From the NCBI GenBank assembly GCA_003278225.1, contig QCGC01000010.1:1-45596 (forward strand): DNA of 45,596 bases. Direction: 5' to 3'. The translations under genes and the position numbers were made by a program. Under the pieces are notes generated by a model. The model saw only the letters and a program-made list of their open reading frames with translations. It did not search any database and was not told where the DNA came from. Origin of the DNA: Prochlorococcus sp. AG-363-P01. Lineage in GTDB: Bacteria; Cyanobacteriota; Cyanobacteriia; PCC-6307; Cyanobiaceae. Shown here in pieces: positions 26,822-35,581 of the stretch; the first letter of the stretch is position 1, and every line of letters begins with the position of its first letter.

Positions 26822-26912
26822 TGCCACTTGTTTAACTCCATTGGTCAATACTTATTCGTCTCTTCTCTAGAGGTTTTGGGTTTTTATTGGCTATTTTTGT
26901 GGCTTTATAAAA

Positions 26913-27008
26913 ATGAAAGGAAATTTTGAAATATTCAATCTTCTAATAAACGCTTATAGCAATAAGCTTGGTGGCTCTAATTTGTTTAGTGGTCGCAGGG
27001 TGAAATAG
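26913..27008 (+). CDS. Possible 31-codon ORF just upstream of rsmA (weak)
   Basis: An ATG-led frame (MKGNFEIFNLLINAYSNKLG...) ends 3 bp before the rsmA ATG. The close spacing would allow coupling. It lacks clear ribosome-binding or conservation evidence and could be a chance frame. Confidence 0.2.
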   Translation: MKGNFEIFNLLINAYSNKLGGSNLFSGRRVK

Positions 27009-27011
27009 GAC

Positions 27012-27854
27012 ATGCCATTCTCCGGACACGTTGCCCGAAAGCGATTTGGTCAACATTGGCTTAAGGATGAATCTGTTTTAGAGGAGATCCTTGAGGCGGC
27101 TGATATTCAGTCTGATGATTGTGTATTAGAAGTAGGCCCAGGGAGAGGTGTGCTTACTGAAAGACTATTGGCTTCTAGAGCGGCTTTAGTACATGCTGTT
27201 GAGTTAGATAAAGATCTTGTTGTGGGATTGAAGCAGCGTTTTAATAATCAACCTCGTTTTACTCTTCAAGAGGGAGATGTCCTCTCAGTACCATTGACTC
27301 TGCCTAATGGAAGTTTTGCTAATAAGGTTGTTGCAAATATTCCATATAACATCACTGGTCCATTGCTTGAGCGTTTATTAGGTCGATTAGGACGCCCAGT
27401 TGAAAGGTCTTATAAGATATTGGTACTTCTTGTGCAAAAGGAAGTCGCAGATCGGATCCTTGCTAAAGAAGGTCAGAGTAACTTCAGTGCTCTTAGTGTG
27501 AGAATGCAGTTGCTGGCAAAATGTAGAAGTATTTGCCTGGTCCCGCCAAGTTGCTTTCAACCGTCGCCAAAGGTGCATTCACAAGTTATTGCCATTGAAC
27601 CAATTAATACTGAGGATCATCTAGATATTGTTTTGGCTAATCGTGTAGAGGTTCTCTTGCGCAGTGCTTTTGGCTCTAGAAGGAAAATGCTACGCAATTC
27701 CCTTGGAGGGCTTGCTGGGATGAGTCAGTTGGAGGAGATTGCCAGGGAGTCAGGGGTTAGTCTGAGTCAGCGTCCACAAGAATTGTCACCTAATCAATGG
27801 ATGTTAATGGCTAAAAATATTAAATGTGTCGACAAGTTTTTTGGAGAGTTATGA
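27012..27854 (+). CDS. rsmA: 16S rRNA dimethyladenosine transferase
   Basis: RsmA (KsgA) dimethylates the two adjacent adenosines in the terminal 16S rRNA hairpin. It starts MPFSGHVARKRFGQHWLKDE, and RKRFGQHWL is diagnostic. The AdoMet motif is VLEVGPGRGVLTERLL and the active-site motif is NIPYNIT. Length is 280 residues. The ispE start overlaps its stop (ATGA). Confidence 0.97.
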   Translation: MPFSGHVARKRFGQHWLKDESVLEEILEAADIQSDDCVLEVGPGRGVLTERLLASRAALVHAVELDKDLVVGLKQRFNNQPRFTLQEGDVLSVPLTLPNGSFANKVVANIPYNITGPLLERLLGRLGRPVERSYKILVLLVQKEVADRILAKEGQSNFSALSVRMQLLAKCRSICLVPPSCFQPSPKVHSQVIAIEPINTEDHLDIVLANRVEVLLRSAFGSRRKMLRNSLGGLAGMSQLEEIARESGVSLSQRPQELSPNQWMLMAKNIKCVDKFFGEL

Positions 27855-28810
27855 GTACTATTAACCCATCTATTTGTTCAAGCAATTTCTTACGAATTCA
27901 GTCTCCAGCAAAAATTAACCTTCATTTAGAAGTGCTTGGCCTTAGAACGGATGGTTTCCACGAATTAGCAATGGTAATGCAGAGTATTGACCTTGCCGAC
28001 ACACTTGAAATAACAACAAATAAAAGTGGTCAAATCAAACTTTCTGTCGATAATCCTGAGCTAAGTTCTGGTAATGACAACTTGATTGTTAAGGCTGCAC
28101 GATTACTGCGTAATCATGTGAAACGCAAAGACTTAGGAGCAATTATTCATCTTCGGAAGAAAATTCCTATAGGGGCAGGTTTAGCAGGAGGCTCTAGTAA
28201 TGGTGCGGCAACCTTGTTAGGACTTAATTCGCTTTGGGACCTTGCTCTCACACAAGATCAGTTAGAACATTTGGCGGCTGAACTAGGTTCTGATATGCCT
28301 TTTTGTTTAGAAGGTGGAACTCAATTGTGCTTTGGTCGTGGTGAAAAGTTGGAACCTTTGAATATTTCGTTTACTCCAATGGCTTTGATTCTTGTTAAAG
28401 ATCCATCTATAAGTGTTTCTACTCCATGGGCTTATGGTCGCTATAAGGAGATTTATTCTGGAAATTACCTAGAAGGGGAATTTGAATTCGAACGTCGTCG
28501 TCAAAAACTTAGGGGAGAAAATTGGTTGAGAGTTTTAAGTGCAGCACAACCCCCTCCCTTGAAGAATGATCTTCAGCAAGTAGTTGCTCCTGAAATATCA
28601 GCTGTTCAGAATGCTTTGAAGTTGCTTTCTGAATTACCAGGATCACTAGGTGTGGCGATGAGTGGCTCAGGTCCTAGTTGTTTTGCTTTGTTCTCTAGTT
28701 ACAGCAAGGCTAATGATGCTTTAGAAAAGAGTAAAAAGAAACTTTCTTCTTTTGGTTTGGAAAGCTGGTGCTGCTCTTTCCAATCTCATGGAGTAATTTT
28801 TGAATTATGA
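27851..28810 (+). CDS. ispE: 4-diphosphocytidyl-2-C-methyl-D-erythritol kinase
   Basis: IspE phosphorylates CDP-methylerythritol in the MEP isoprenoid pathway, which feeds carotenoids, the chlorophyll phytyl tail and quinones. From the ATG at 27851 it has 319 residues. An upstream ATG at 27824 overlaps rsmA and is less likely. GHMP-kinase motifs are SPAKINLHLEVLG, PIGAGLAGGSSNGAATL (ATP loop) and MSGSGPSCFALF. It overlaps its neighbours on both sides by 4 bp and is translationally coupled. Confidence 0.97.
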   Translation: MSTINPSICSSNFLRIQSPAKINLHLEVLGLRTDGFHELAMVMQSIDLADTLEITTNKSGQIKLSVDNPELSSGNDNLIVKAARLLRNHVKRKDLGAIIHLRKKIPIGAGLAGGSSNGAATLLGLNSLWDLALTQDQLEHLAAELGSDMPFCLEGGTQLCFGRGEKLEPLNISFTPMALILVKDPSISVSTPWAYGRYKEIYSGNYLEGEFEFERRRQKLRGENWLRVLSAAQPPPLKNDLQQVVAPEISAVQNALKLLSELPGSLGVAMSGSGPSCFALFSSYSKANDALEKSKKKLSSFGLESWCCSFQSHGVIFEL

Positions 28811-29148
28811 GTGATTCTGAAGAAAAAACTCTAAATACACAACACAATCAAGATTTAGAGGTAGCAGTTGCTCCTAAGAAAGGACCATTGAGTTTCTTTA
28901 CAGGAGCTTTGACTAGTGTTCTTCTTGCCTTGATCTTTTTTCAACTAAGCCAAAGAATAGTTATATATTTCACTCTCCATTCACCTTCTTATTCCTCCCC
29001 TATTGCTCAAAGTGTTGCTTCTGGATTTAAAACACTTGTTATAGGAATAAGTTTTTTAGCTACATTTACCTTTGGCTTTATTGGACTAGGTTTATTGGTT
29101 GTATTTATTCGGAGTATATTGGATGGAAACTTACATAGTTCTGGCTAG
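28807..29148 (+). CDS. DUF3082 membrane protein
   Basis: The 113-residue product has two membrane segments, about residues 32-55 (GALTSVLLALIFFQLSQRIVIYF) and 77-105 (LVIGISFLATFTFGFIGLGLL). The pattern resembles my recollection of cyanobacterial DUF3082. Its start overlaps the ispE stop (ATGA). Function unknown. Confidence 0.8.
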   Translation: MSDSEEKTLNTQHNQDLEVAVAPKKGPLSFFTGALTSVLLALIFFQLSQRIVIYFTLHSPSYSSPIAQSVASGFKTLVIGISFLATFTFGFIGLGLLVVFIRSILDGNLHSSG

Positions 29149-29190
29149 GATTTAAGCACCTTTTATTAATGTTCTCTAGGTTTTAATTGG

Positions 29191-29286
29191 ATGACACCTC
29201 ACGATCTTGGTTTGATGATCCTTTTGCTTAGTCCTGGCATGCTTATTTCTGTATTGCTACTATCAGCATTTGCTGCTGGGGGTTAA
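29191..29286 (+). CDS. 31-residue single-pass membrane ORF before pdhB
   Basis: The frame begins ATG ACA CCT and reads MTPHDLGLMILLLSPGMLIS then VLLLSAFAAGG before TAA. It has one hydrophobic segment with a Pro-Gly in the middle, and no charge after residue 5. It lies between the DUF3082 gene and pdhB in a co-directional run. Size and plan resemble the small membrane subunits common in cyanobacterial photosynthetic complexes, but it matches none I know. Confidence 0.55.
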   Translation: MTPHDLGLMILLLSPGMLISVLLLSAFAAGG

Positions 29287-29347
29287 TAGGCATAGTCTGA
29301 GATAGCTTGGGTAATTAAGCCGGTTTTTCCGGAATCGCATCGTAACT

Positions 29348-30331
29348 GTGGCAGGGACACTTCTTTTCAACGCTCTTCGAGAAGCCATCGATGAAGAGAT
29401 GGCCATTGATCCTCATGTTTGTGTCATGGGAGAGGACGTTGGCATGTATGGAGGTTCTTACAAAGTAACTAAGGATCTCTATGAAAAGTATGGGGAGCTA
29501 AGAGTTCTCGATACTCCTATTGCTGAAAATAGCTTTACTGGTATGGCTGTTGGAGCGGCAATGACCGGTCTTAGACCGATTGTAGAAGGAATGAATATGG
29601 GTTTCCTTCTCTTAGCTTTTAATCAAATTTCCAACAATATGGGGATGTTGAGATACACCAGTGGCGGCAATTTCACTATCCCTACAGTTGTAAGAGGGCC
29701 AGGAGGTGTAGGACGACAACTTGGTGCAGAACATAGCCAAAGATTAGAAGCTTATTTTCATGCTGTTCCCGGAATTAAAATCGTTGCTTGTAGTACCCCT
29801 ACTAATGCTAAAGGGCTAATGAAGGCGGCCATAAGAGATGACAACCCAGTTTTATTTTTCGAGCATGTTCTTCTTTACAACTTAAGCGAGGAGCTCCCTC
29901 AAGGTGATTATGTTTGTGCTTTAGACCAAGCTGATGTTGTTCATGAAGGAACGGATGTGACAATCTTGACTTATTCACGTATGCGACATCATTGCTTAAA
30001 GGCCACTCAGAAGCTCAAAGAAGAAGGAATAAGTGCTGAATTAATAGATTTAATTAGTCTTAAGCCGTTTGATATGAAGACAATTTCGAATTCAATAAAG
30101 AAAACTCATCGTGTAATTGTTGTAGAAGAATGTATGAAAACAGGAGGTATAGGTTCAGAGTTGATTTCTTTGATTATAGAAGAATGTTTTGATGAACTAG
30201 ATGTACGACCTGTTCGCCTTTCTAGTCAAGATATTCCTACCCCATACAATGGCAAGCTAGAAAATCTAACCATTATTCAGCCTCATCAAATTGTTGAGAC
30301 TGCGAAGCAAATGATTTGTAAGGGAATTTGA
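29348..30331 (+). CDS. pdhB: Pyruvate dehydrogenase E1 component beta subunit
   Basis: E1 beta is the thiamine-diphosphate-dependent partner of PdhA, converting pyruvate to acetyl groups. The 327-residue protein begins with GTG. Family segments include [48 protein letters not shown] and [12 protein letters not shown]. secD starts 4 bp after its stop. pdhA and the E2/E3 genes are not in the window. Confidence 0.96.
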   Translation: MAGTLLFNALREAIDEEMAIDPHVCVMGEDVGMYGGSYKVTKDLYEKYGELRVLDTPIAENSFTGMAVGAAMTGLRPIVEGMNMGFLLLAFNQISNNMGMLRYTSGGNFTIPTVVRGPGGVGRQLGAEHSQRLEAYFHAVPGIKIVACSTPTNAKGLMKAAIRDDNPVLFFEHVLLYNLSEELPQGDYVCALDQADVVHEGTDVTILTYSRMRHHCLKATQKLKEEGISAELIDLISLKPFDMKTISNSIKKTHRVIVVEECMKTGGIGSELISLIIEECFDELDVRPVRLSSQDIPTPYNGKLENLTIIQPHQIVETAKQMICKGI

Positions 30332-30335
30332 ATTT

Positions 30336-31808
30336 ATGGCTCGTCAACAGGGCTGGTTTGCTTTGATAATTGCACTTGCTTTTGCGGCAGGAGCAGTTTT
30401 TGCAAGTTTTTCTTTACCATTAGGCTTAGATCTTCGAGGTGGAAGTCAATTAACACTCCAAGTGCAGCCCACTGTAGAAATCACAAGAGTTGATAGTGAG
30501 CAACTTGAAGCAGTTAAGACGGTTATGGATCTTCGTGTAAATGGACTAGGTGTTTCTGAGTCAACTATTCAAACAATAGGTAATGATAAATTAATAGTTC
30601 AACTTCCAGGGGAGCAGGACCCTTCCCGAGCAGCTGAGATTCTAGGTAGTACAGCTTTATTGGAATTCAGAGCTCAGAAGGTAGGCACTCAAGATGAGCT
30701 TAGAAATCTTCAAAGAATTAGACTAAAAGTCGAAAGATTAATAGATGTATATAATAATAATTACAAGTTAATTGAGTCGTCTTCAGAAATCGAAGATATT
30801 AGTGAAATCGTTACTTTAGCGAAAGAAGTCCTTGGTATAGAATACTTTTCTGGAAATAATATAGAGCAACTGGAACAATTAGAAGATAAGATTAGGTTTA
30901 AAATTGCGGAACTTTTTGAGCCTGCTGCTTTCACAGGAGATCTTATTAAGGCTGGCAGTCGACAGGAACAAAATGGATCCGGATGGGAAGTAACACTGAC
31001 ATTTAATAGTGAGGGTGGAGACAAATTTGCAGAATTAACTAAATCAATAGCTGGAACTAATCGACTCCTTGGCATAGTTCTTGATGGGAGATCAATTAGT
31101 GAGGCATCTGTTGGTCAACAGTTCAAAACAGCTGGAATTACTGGTGGCTCAGCAACTATTAGTGGCAATTTTAGTGTTCAAGATGCTCGAGATCTTGAAG
31201 TAAAGCTTGATGGTGGTTCATTACCTTTGCCAGTTGAAATCCTTGAAGTTCGAACAATTGGCCCCACCCTTGGGGCGGCAAACATACGCAGGAGTCTGAT
31301 CTCAGCACTTTCTGGTCTTGTGTTGGTCGCATTTTTTATGTTGTTAATTTATCGCCTTGCTGGTTTTGTAGCTGTTCTTGCTTTGAGCCTTTATGCCTTA
31401 TTTAACCTTGCTTTTTATGCATTAATTTCAGTCACTTTAACTCTCCCTGGAATAGCAGGTTTTATTCTAAGTATTGGTATGGCTGTTGATGCAAACGTAT
31501 TAATTTTTGAACGCTTCAAAGATGAATTACGTAGGGGAAATACATTGATTCGTTCTATTGAGAAAGGTTTTTCAGAGGCCTTTTCTTCAATCATTGATGG
31601 TCATTTGACTACTTTGATTAGTTGTATAGCCCTATTTACTTTGGGGACTGGTTTGGTTAAAGGGTTTGCAGCGACTCTTGGAATTGGTGTTGTCTTGAGT
31701 CTTTTTACAGCACTAACTTGTACTCGTACTATCCTTCGGTTTTTAATGAGCTATCAGAAGCTAAGAAGCCCTAAAAACTTTTTGCCAGTTAATCAAATTC
31801 CCTCTTAA
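30336..31808 (+). CDS. secD: Protein translocase subunit SecD
   Basis: SecD is an RND-type subunit that aids Sec export with proton motive force. The D1 motif LPLGLDLRGGSQLTLQV near residue 29 is typical. The membrane domain begins around 315 (LISALSGLVLVAFFMLLIYR), and the RND-like helix contains SIGMAVDANVLIFERFKDEL. It has 490 residues. About 90 residues between 105 and 195 are loosely conserved, as often seen in this lineage. secF follows after 12 bp. Confidence 0.95.
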   Translation: MARQQGWFALIIALAFAAGAVFASFSLPLGLDLRGGSQLTLQVQPTVEITRVDSEQLEAVKTVMDLRVNGLGVSESTIQTIGNDKLIVQLPGEQDPSRAAEILGSTALLEFRAQKVGTQDELRNLQRIRLKVERLIDVYNNNYKLIESSSEIEDISEIVTLAKEVLGIEYFSGNNIEQLEQLEDKIRFKIAELFEPAAFTGDLIKAGSRQEQNGSGWEVTLTFNSEGGDKFAELTKSIAGTNRLLGIVLDGRSISEASVGQQFKTAGITGGSATISGNFSVQDARDLEVKLDGGSLPLPVEILEVRTIGPTLGAANIRRSLISALSGLVLVAFFMLLIYRLAGFVAVLALSLYALFNLAFYALISVTLTLPGIAGFILSIGMAVDANVLIFERFKDELRRGNTLIRSIEKGFSEAFSSIIDGHLTTLISCIALFTLGTGLVKGFAATLGIGVVLSLFTALTCTRTILRFLMSYQKLRSPKNFLPVNQIPS

Positions 31809-31820
31809 ATTGCCTAAATA

Positions 31821-32828
31821 ATGTCTATTTCAACAGCATTAAATCAATCCAAAAGCCCTTTTAATTTAAAGCTCTGCCGTCGCCGACGCCTTGTTTGGTG
31901 GATTTCAGGACTTGTTGTTTCTATTAGTTTTCTAGGGTTAATTCTTTGTTTTCTTAATCCTTCTATCAGAGCCCCTTTACGCCCTGGTTTAGATTTTACT
32001 GGGGGCACTCAGATTCAACTAGAGAGATCTTGTGATAGTTCCTGTGAATCAATTAATACAGCAAGAATCATTCGGGCTTTACGAGAATTGCCTTTACCTA
32101 CTGAGGATAGTTCTTTTCGTGCAAAGCTCTCTCAAGCAAGAGTTCAACTTTTAGATGATTCAAAGTCTGTAGTTTTAAGATTCCCATTTCTCTCAGCTTC
32201 TCAAGGTCAGCTAGTTATAGATTCTATGGGTTCAATTGCTGGACCTTTTTTACCAGGAGGTCAAGCCGTTGACACTATTGGCCCAAGTCTTGGTGGCCAG
32301 TTACTTAGAAGTAGCATTGTCTCACTTGTAGCTGCGTTTACTGGAATCGCCATATATATAAGCCTTAGATATGATCGTCGCTTTGCTTTCTTAGCACTTA
32401 TAGCTCTTGCTCATGATGTAATTATCGTCACTGGAATTTTTGCCTGGCTTGGACTAATTCTTTCAATTGAAGTTGATAGCCTTTTTGTGGTTGCATTATT
32501 AACAATTGCTGGCTATTCAGTTAATGATACTGTTGTTGTTTTTGATCGAATACGGGAAAGAGGCAGGAGAGATACTTCTCTTCCTCTAAGTGATCAAATT
32601 GATAGAGCAGTATCTGCAACTCTCACTAGAACCCTCTATACGAGTGGTACTACACTTATGCCTCTATTGGCATTAATATTTTTTGGAGGGGATACTTTAT
32701 TTTGGTTTGCCATTGCTTTGGCTTTGGGAGTGGTAATTGGTAGTTGGTCAAGTATTGCTTTAGCACCTTCATTGCTTAGCTTAAGTGAAACTAGGAATTC
32801 AAAAAAAACTATTGTTATTGAGGATTAA
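31821..32828 (+). CDS. secF: Protein translocase subunit SecF
   Basis: SecF pairs with SecD in the Sec complex. It has 335 residues and an early membrane helix (VWWISGLVVSISFLGLILCF). The D1 motif is RPGLDFTGGTQIQLE. The membrane domain contains ALAHDVIIVTGIFAW, TIAGYSVNDTVVVFDRIRE and TRTLYTSGTTLMPLLALIFF, the SecF/RND signature. Confidence 0.96.
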   Translation: MSISTALNQSKSPFNLKLCRRRRLVWWISGLVVSISFLGLILCFLNPSIRAPLRPGLDFTGGTQIQLERSCDSSCESINTARIIRALRELPLPTEDSSFRAKLSQARVQLLDDSKSVVLRFPFLSASQGQLVIDSMGSIAGPFLPGGQAVDTIGPSLGGQLLRSSIVSLVAAFTGIAIYISLRYDRRFAFLALIALAHDVIIVTGIFAWLGLILSIEVDSLFVVALLTIAGYSVNDTVVVFDRIRERGRRDTSLPLSDQIDRAVSATLTRTLYTSGTTLMPLLALIFFGGDTLFWFAIALALGVVIGSWSSIALAPSLLSLSETRNSKKTIVIED

Positions 32829-32832
32829 CTTC

Positions 32833-33045
32833 TTGCGTGTAACTCATACGAATTATCTAAACCTAATATTTCTATTACTAATCATGTATTCTATTTGGGA
32901 TTTAAGGTTAGAGATCAGATTGCTATATGAGAATTTTACTTATACGTCATTGTTTTATTTAATTCGATATCATCCATTTTCAATCCTTATATTGATTATT
33001 TCCCCTTTGATAATAAAACCTAAAAAATATTCTTCAAGGAATTAG
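32833..33045 (+). CDS. Small two-pass membrane ORF after secF
   Basis: A frame of 70 codons can start at TTG 32833, five bases after the secF stop, or at ATG 32884 (53 residues: MYSIWDLRLEIRLLYENF...). The longer form has hydrophobic segments LNLIFLLLIMYSIW and HPFSILILIISPLII. The IWDLRxExRLL...FTYTSLFYLIRYHPF pattern looks conserved and protein-like. The start is uncertain. It is probably co-transcribed with secDF, and a hairpin ends just after it. Confidence 0.6.
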   Translation: MRVTHTNYLNLIFLLLIMYSIWDLRLEIRLLYENFTYTSLFYLIRYHPFSILILIISPLIIKPKKYSSRN

Positions 33046-33049
33046 AAGC

Positions 33050-33071
33050 ATTATCTTTTGTTTGAGATAAT
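33050..33071 (+). terminator. Factor-independent terminator after the secF run
   Basis: ATTATCT (33050-33056) and AGATAAT (33065-33071) form a stem followed on the plus strand by a T run (33072-33076). It lies between convergent genes ending at 33045 and 33075. Confidence 0.6.
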
Positions 33072-33074
33072 TTT

Positions 33075-34076
33075 TTATGACCAATTGTCCATTACCTTTG
33101 CAATAATAATTTTCTTCGCACAAACTTGGGATACAACTGCTAGAGGCAATGCAATTAAAACTCCGGGAAGTCCTAATAATGAGCCTAAGCTTAGCTGAGC
33201 AAGTAAGGCAATTGTTGGCAGTAAGTTTACTGTGTGCTTAAGTAATAGAGGTGTTAATAAGAATGCTTCTACATTTTGCAAGAATACTCTAAGAATTAAT
33301 ACCTCCATCATTAGAGTAGGAGATATTATTAAAGCTAATCCTAAGGGTAACATAGTGGCTATAGTTGGTCCAATTGTGGGGACAAAAGTAAGTAAACCGC
33401 AAATTAATGCACTAAGCAGAGCAAGTGGTACTTTTAATATTGAAAGTCCCGCCCAAGTAAGTGCAAAAACAGTACTAGCAGAGATGGTCATTCCCGTTAA
33501 CCAACCACCTAGTGCGATTCTGCAATCATCAAGAAGCTCAGATAGGTCCTCTCGGTAGGGCCTAGGAGTTAAAGAGATAAATATTCTTCTATGGGCTTTT
33601 GGTTCTAATGCAAGAAGAATTGCAAGTAAACTTATCAGTAAGAGTTGAAGTAGGCTATTTGCTGCTCCACCTGCAAATCCTAGCAATTTCGAACTAAAGG
33701 GCTGTAAACCTTTCCAGCTAAATTGTTCTGGAATTGACTGTTGAAGAATGATTAAACGAGGTTGGTTGGCTAATAATGACTTAAGCTTTTCTAACAGAGT
33801 TGGTAGAAGATCACCTAGTTCTTTTATTTGTGTAATTAGTTCAGGTACTAATAGTTGAAAGATGAATAATCCTGATATCATTAGTACAAAAAGAACAACA
33901 AGTAATGCTATATGTCTAGGCATTCGTATTTGATTTTGAAGTTTCTGAATTAGTACATCGAGTGCAACAGATAAGACAATTGCTCCAAAAAATACAATAA
34001 GAACCAACCGTAATTGCCAAATAAGTAAAGCAAGAGTTATGAGTGTTAAGGTTATGAGTAGACTACGTGGAATCAT
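33075..34076 (-). CDS. AI-2E family (PerM/DUF20) permease, second copy
   Basis: The 333-residue product has about eight membrane helices and the AI-2E family end pattern: FVPTIGPTIATMLPLGLAL, then LLPTIALLAQLSLGSLLGL and PGVLIALPLAVVSQVC. Its ATG overlaps the stop of the first copy by 4 bp (ATGA). Family members include TqsA and sodium/proton antiporters; the actual substrate cannot be inferred. It is a tandem paralogue of the next gene. Confidence 0.9.
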   Translation of the reverse strand: MIPRSLLITLTLITLALLIWQLRLVLIVFFGAIVLSVALDVLIQKLQNQIRMPRHIALLVVLFVLMISGLFIFQLLVPELITQIKELGDLLPTLLEKLKSLLANQPRLIILQQSIPEQFSWKGLQPFSSKLLGFAGGAANSLLQLLLISLLAILLALEPKAHRRIFISLTPRPYREDLSELLDDCRIALGGWLTGMTISASTVFALTWAGLSILKVPLALLSALICGLLTFVPTIGPTIATMLPLGLALIISPTLMMEVLILRVFLQNVEAFLLTPLLLKHTVNLLPTIALLAQLSLGSLLGLPGVLIALPLAVVSQVCAKKIIIAKVMDNWS

Positions 34077-35152
34077 CTTGCTAATCGATTTCTTTTCCAG
34101 GGATCTAATAAGTCATGAATAACAATTTCTTTAATAACAACTTGTAGTACTACTGCAAGAGGTAACGCAAGAATTAATCCTATTGGTCCAAAAATCACTG
34201 TAAATATGAATTGTGCAGTTAGTGTTAAGCCTGGTAGTAGTTTGACTTTGTGATGCATTATTGAAGGTGTAATTAGATAACTCTCGAGATTTTGAATAAA
34301 TATATACATGCCTAATACAGCAATTGCTTTCCATGGTTCATCAAGTAGTGCTACTGACATAGGAAAAATAGTACTAATTACGGGCCCAACATTAGGAATT
34401 ACATTTAACATTCCAGCTAGGAGAGCATTTGCAATAACTAGTTTTATTCCTAAGATAGAAAGCCCAATTCCTGCAAGAATTGCCACACAAAATGAGCTGA
34501 TAAGCACTCCAACCATCCAACTAGTAAGAGCTTTGCCACAATCTTTAAGAATCGATCGAGCTCTTCTTCTATAGAATGAAGGTACTAGAAGAATAGCTAC
34601 TTCTTTATATGCTGAAGGTTGTATTGCGACCATAAGGCTTACAGCTATTATGAAAATAAGTTGTAAGAAGCCACTGCCTAGATTTCCTGCAAAACCTAGA
34701 ATCTTTTTAATTCCATCTCCAACACCTGTCGCTAATGTTGAACTGTCTGGAAAAGGGTTGAAACCACTCGAGAATACTTGAAAACCAAGTGAGAACTTTT
34801 GCTCCTCACCATAGATGAAATCGTTAATCTTATAAAGATTATCCATCGCAATTTCTGATAATGTTCCAGCAGCACTTGGTAATTGACTAATTAATTGTTG
34901 AAATTCCTCAGTAAATGGAGGAACTACAATTATCACTAATAAGCTGAATATCATTACTATTCCTGTTAGACAAATTATTAATGCGATTGGTCTTGCTACA
35001 GGTAACTTTCTTTTGACAAGGTCAACAAGTGTACAAAGTGCCATTGCAAGAACAATACCAGCAAATATTTGAATGATTATTTCTTTTAGGCTCCACAAAA
35101 TAAATCCCGTTGACAAAAGGGCCGATAAGGCGAGCCAATTGGGAAGCTTCAT
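34073..35152 (-). CDS. AI-2E family (PerM/DUF20) permease, first copy
   Basis: The 359-residue paralogue of the previous entry shares the ends NVIPNVGPVISTIFPMSVAL, LLPGLTLTAQFIFTVIFGPI and ILALPLAVVLQVV. It has about eight helices and a central extracytoplasmic loop. Its start is 2 bp after the psb28 stop, so psb28 and both permeases form one unit. No transport substrate is shown. Confidence 0.9.
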   Translation of the reverse strand: MKLPNWLALSALLSTGFILWSLKEIIIQIFAGIVLAMALCTLVDLVKRKLPVARPIALIICLTGIVMIFSLLVIIVVPPFTEEFQQLISQLPSAAGTLSEIAMDNLYKINDFIYGEEQKFSLGFQVFSSGFNPFPDSSTLATGVGDGIKKILGFAGNLGSGFLQLIFIIAVSLMVAIQPSAYKEVAILLVPSFYRRRARSILKDCGKALTSWMVGVLISSFCVAILAGIGLSILGIKLVIANALLAGMLNVIPNVGPVISTIFPMSVALLDEPWKAIAVLGMYIFIQNLESYLITPSIMHHKVKLLPGLTLTAQFIFTVIFGPIGLILALPLAVVLQVVIKEIVIHDLLDPWKRNRLAR

Positions 35153-35154
35153 TC

Positions 35155-35520
35155 CTAACTCTTTGTAGAACTTTCGCTGTATCCAAGACCGTGGCTTTTG
35201 GCATATCTTTGGGCAAATCTCATAAATCTTTCGAAATCCACTTCTGATTTCCAGGTATAGATAGCCTCTAGTGCACTTGGCTCTCCATTTATAAAACGTG
35301 CATTAACCTCTCGAGTTACAAGCTCTCCCTCTTCGTCAATAAGAAGCATTCCTTTTAGGTCAATAGCTGATTCCTTTGTAAGAGCTTCTGGTTTTTCGAA
35401 GATGAAAAAAGCTTGTCCAGTTCTACCGTCTTTACTTCTAGTTAGACGTATTTCAGGTACAACAGGTTCATCTACACCCCGTGAGAATTGAATTGATGCA
35501 TCGGAGTTGGATTTGGCCAT
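35155..35520 (-). CDS. psb28: Photosystem II reaction centre protein Psb28
   Basis: This is a 121-residue Psb28. The conserved surface segments are [73 protein letters not shown]. Psb28 binds CP47 on the cytoplasmic side of assembling photosystem II and is absent from the mature complex. It precedes two AI-2E permeases with 2 bp spacing, an unexpected partnership. Confidence 0.96.
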   Translation of the reverse strand: MAKSNSDASIQFSRGVDEPVVPEIRLTRSKDGRTGQAFFIFEKPEALTKESAIDLKGMLLIDEEGELVTREVNARFINGEPSALEAIYTWKSEVDFERFMRFAQRYAKSHGLGYSESSTKS

Positions 35521-35558
35521 GGAGTCCTGCGAAAGTAGAATCTTAGTGAATGGTCTAG

Positions 35559-35581
35559 AAGTAACGTTGAGGGCGTTACTT
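35559..35581 (-). terminator. Hairpin at the selU stop codon
   Basis: AAGTAACG (35559-35566) pairs with CGTTACTT (35574-35581), overlapping the selU stop codon. There is no clear T tract on the reverse strand, so it is a weak terminator or an mRNA-stabilising hairpin between selU and psb28. Confidence 0.4.

Noticed and set aside
34131-34334. Ser/Thr/Asn-rich reverse ORF within the first AI-2E permease
   Set aside because: It is a frame-shadow of the permease gene on the same strand.
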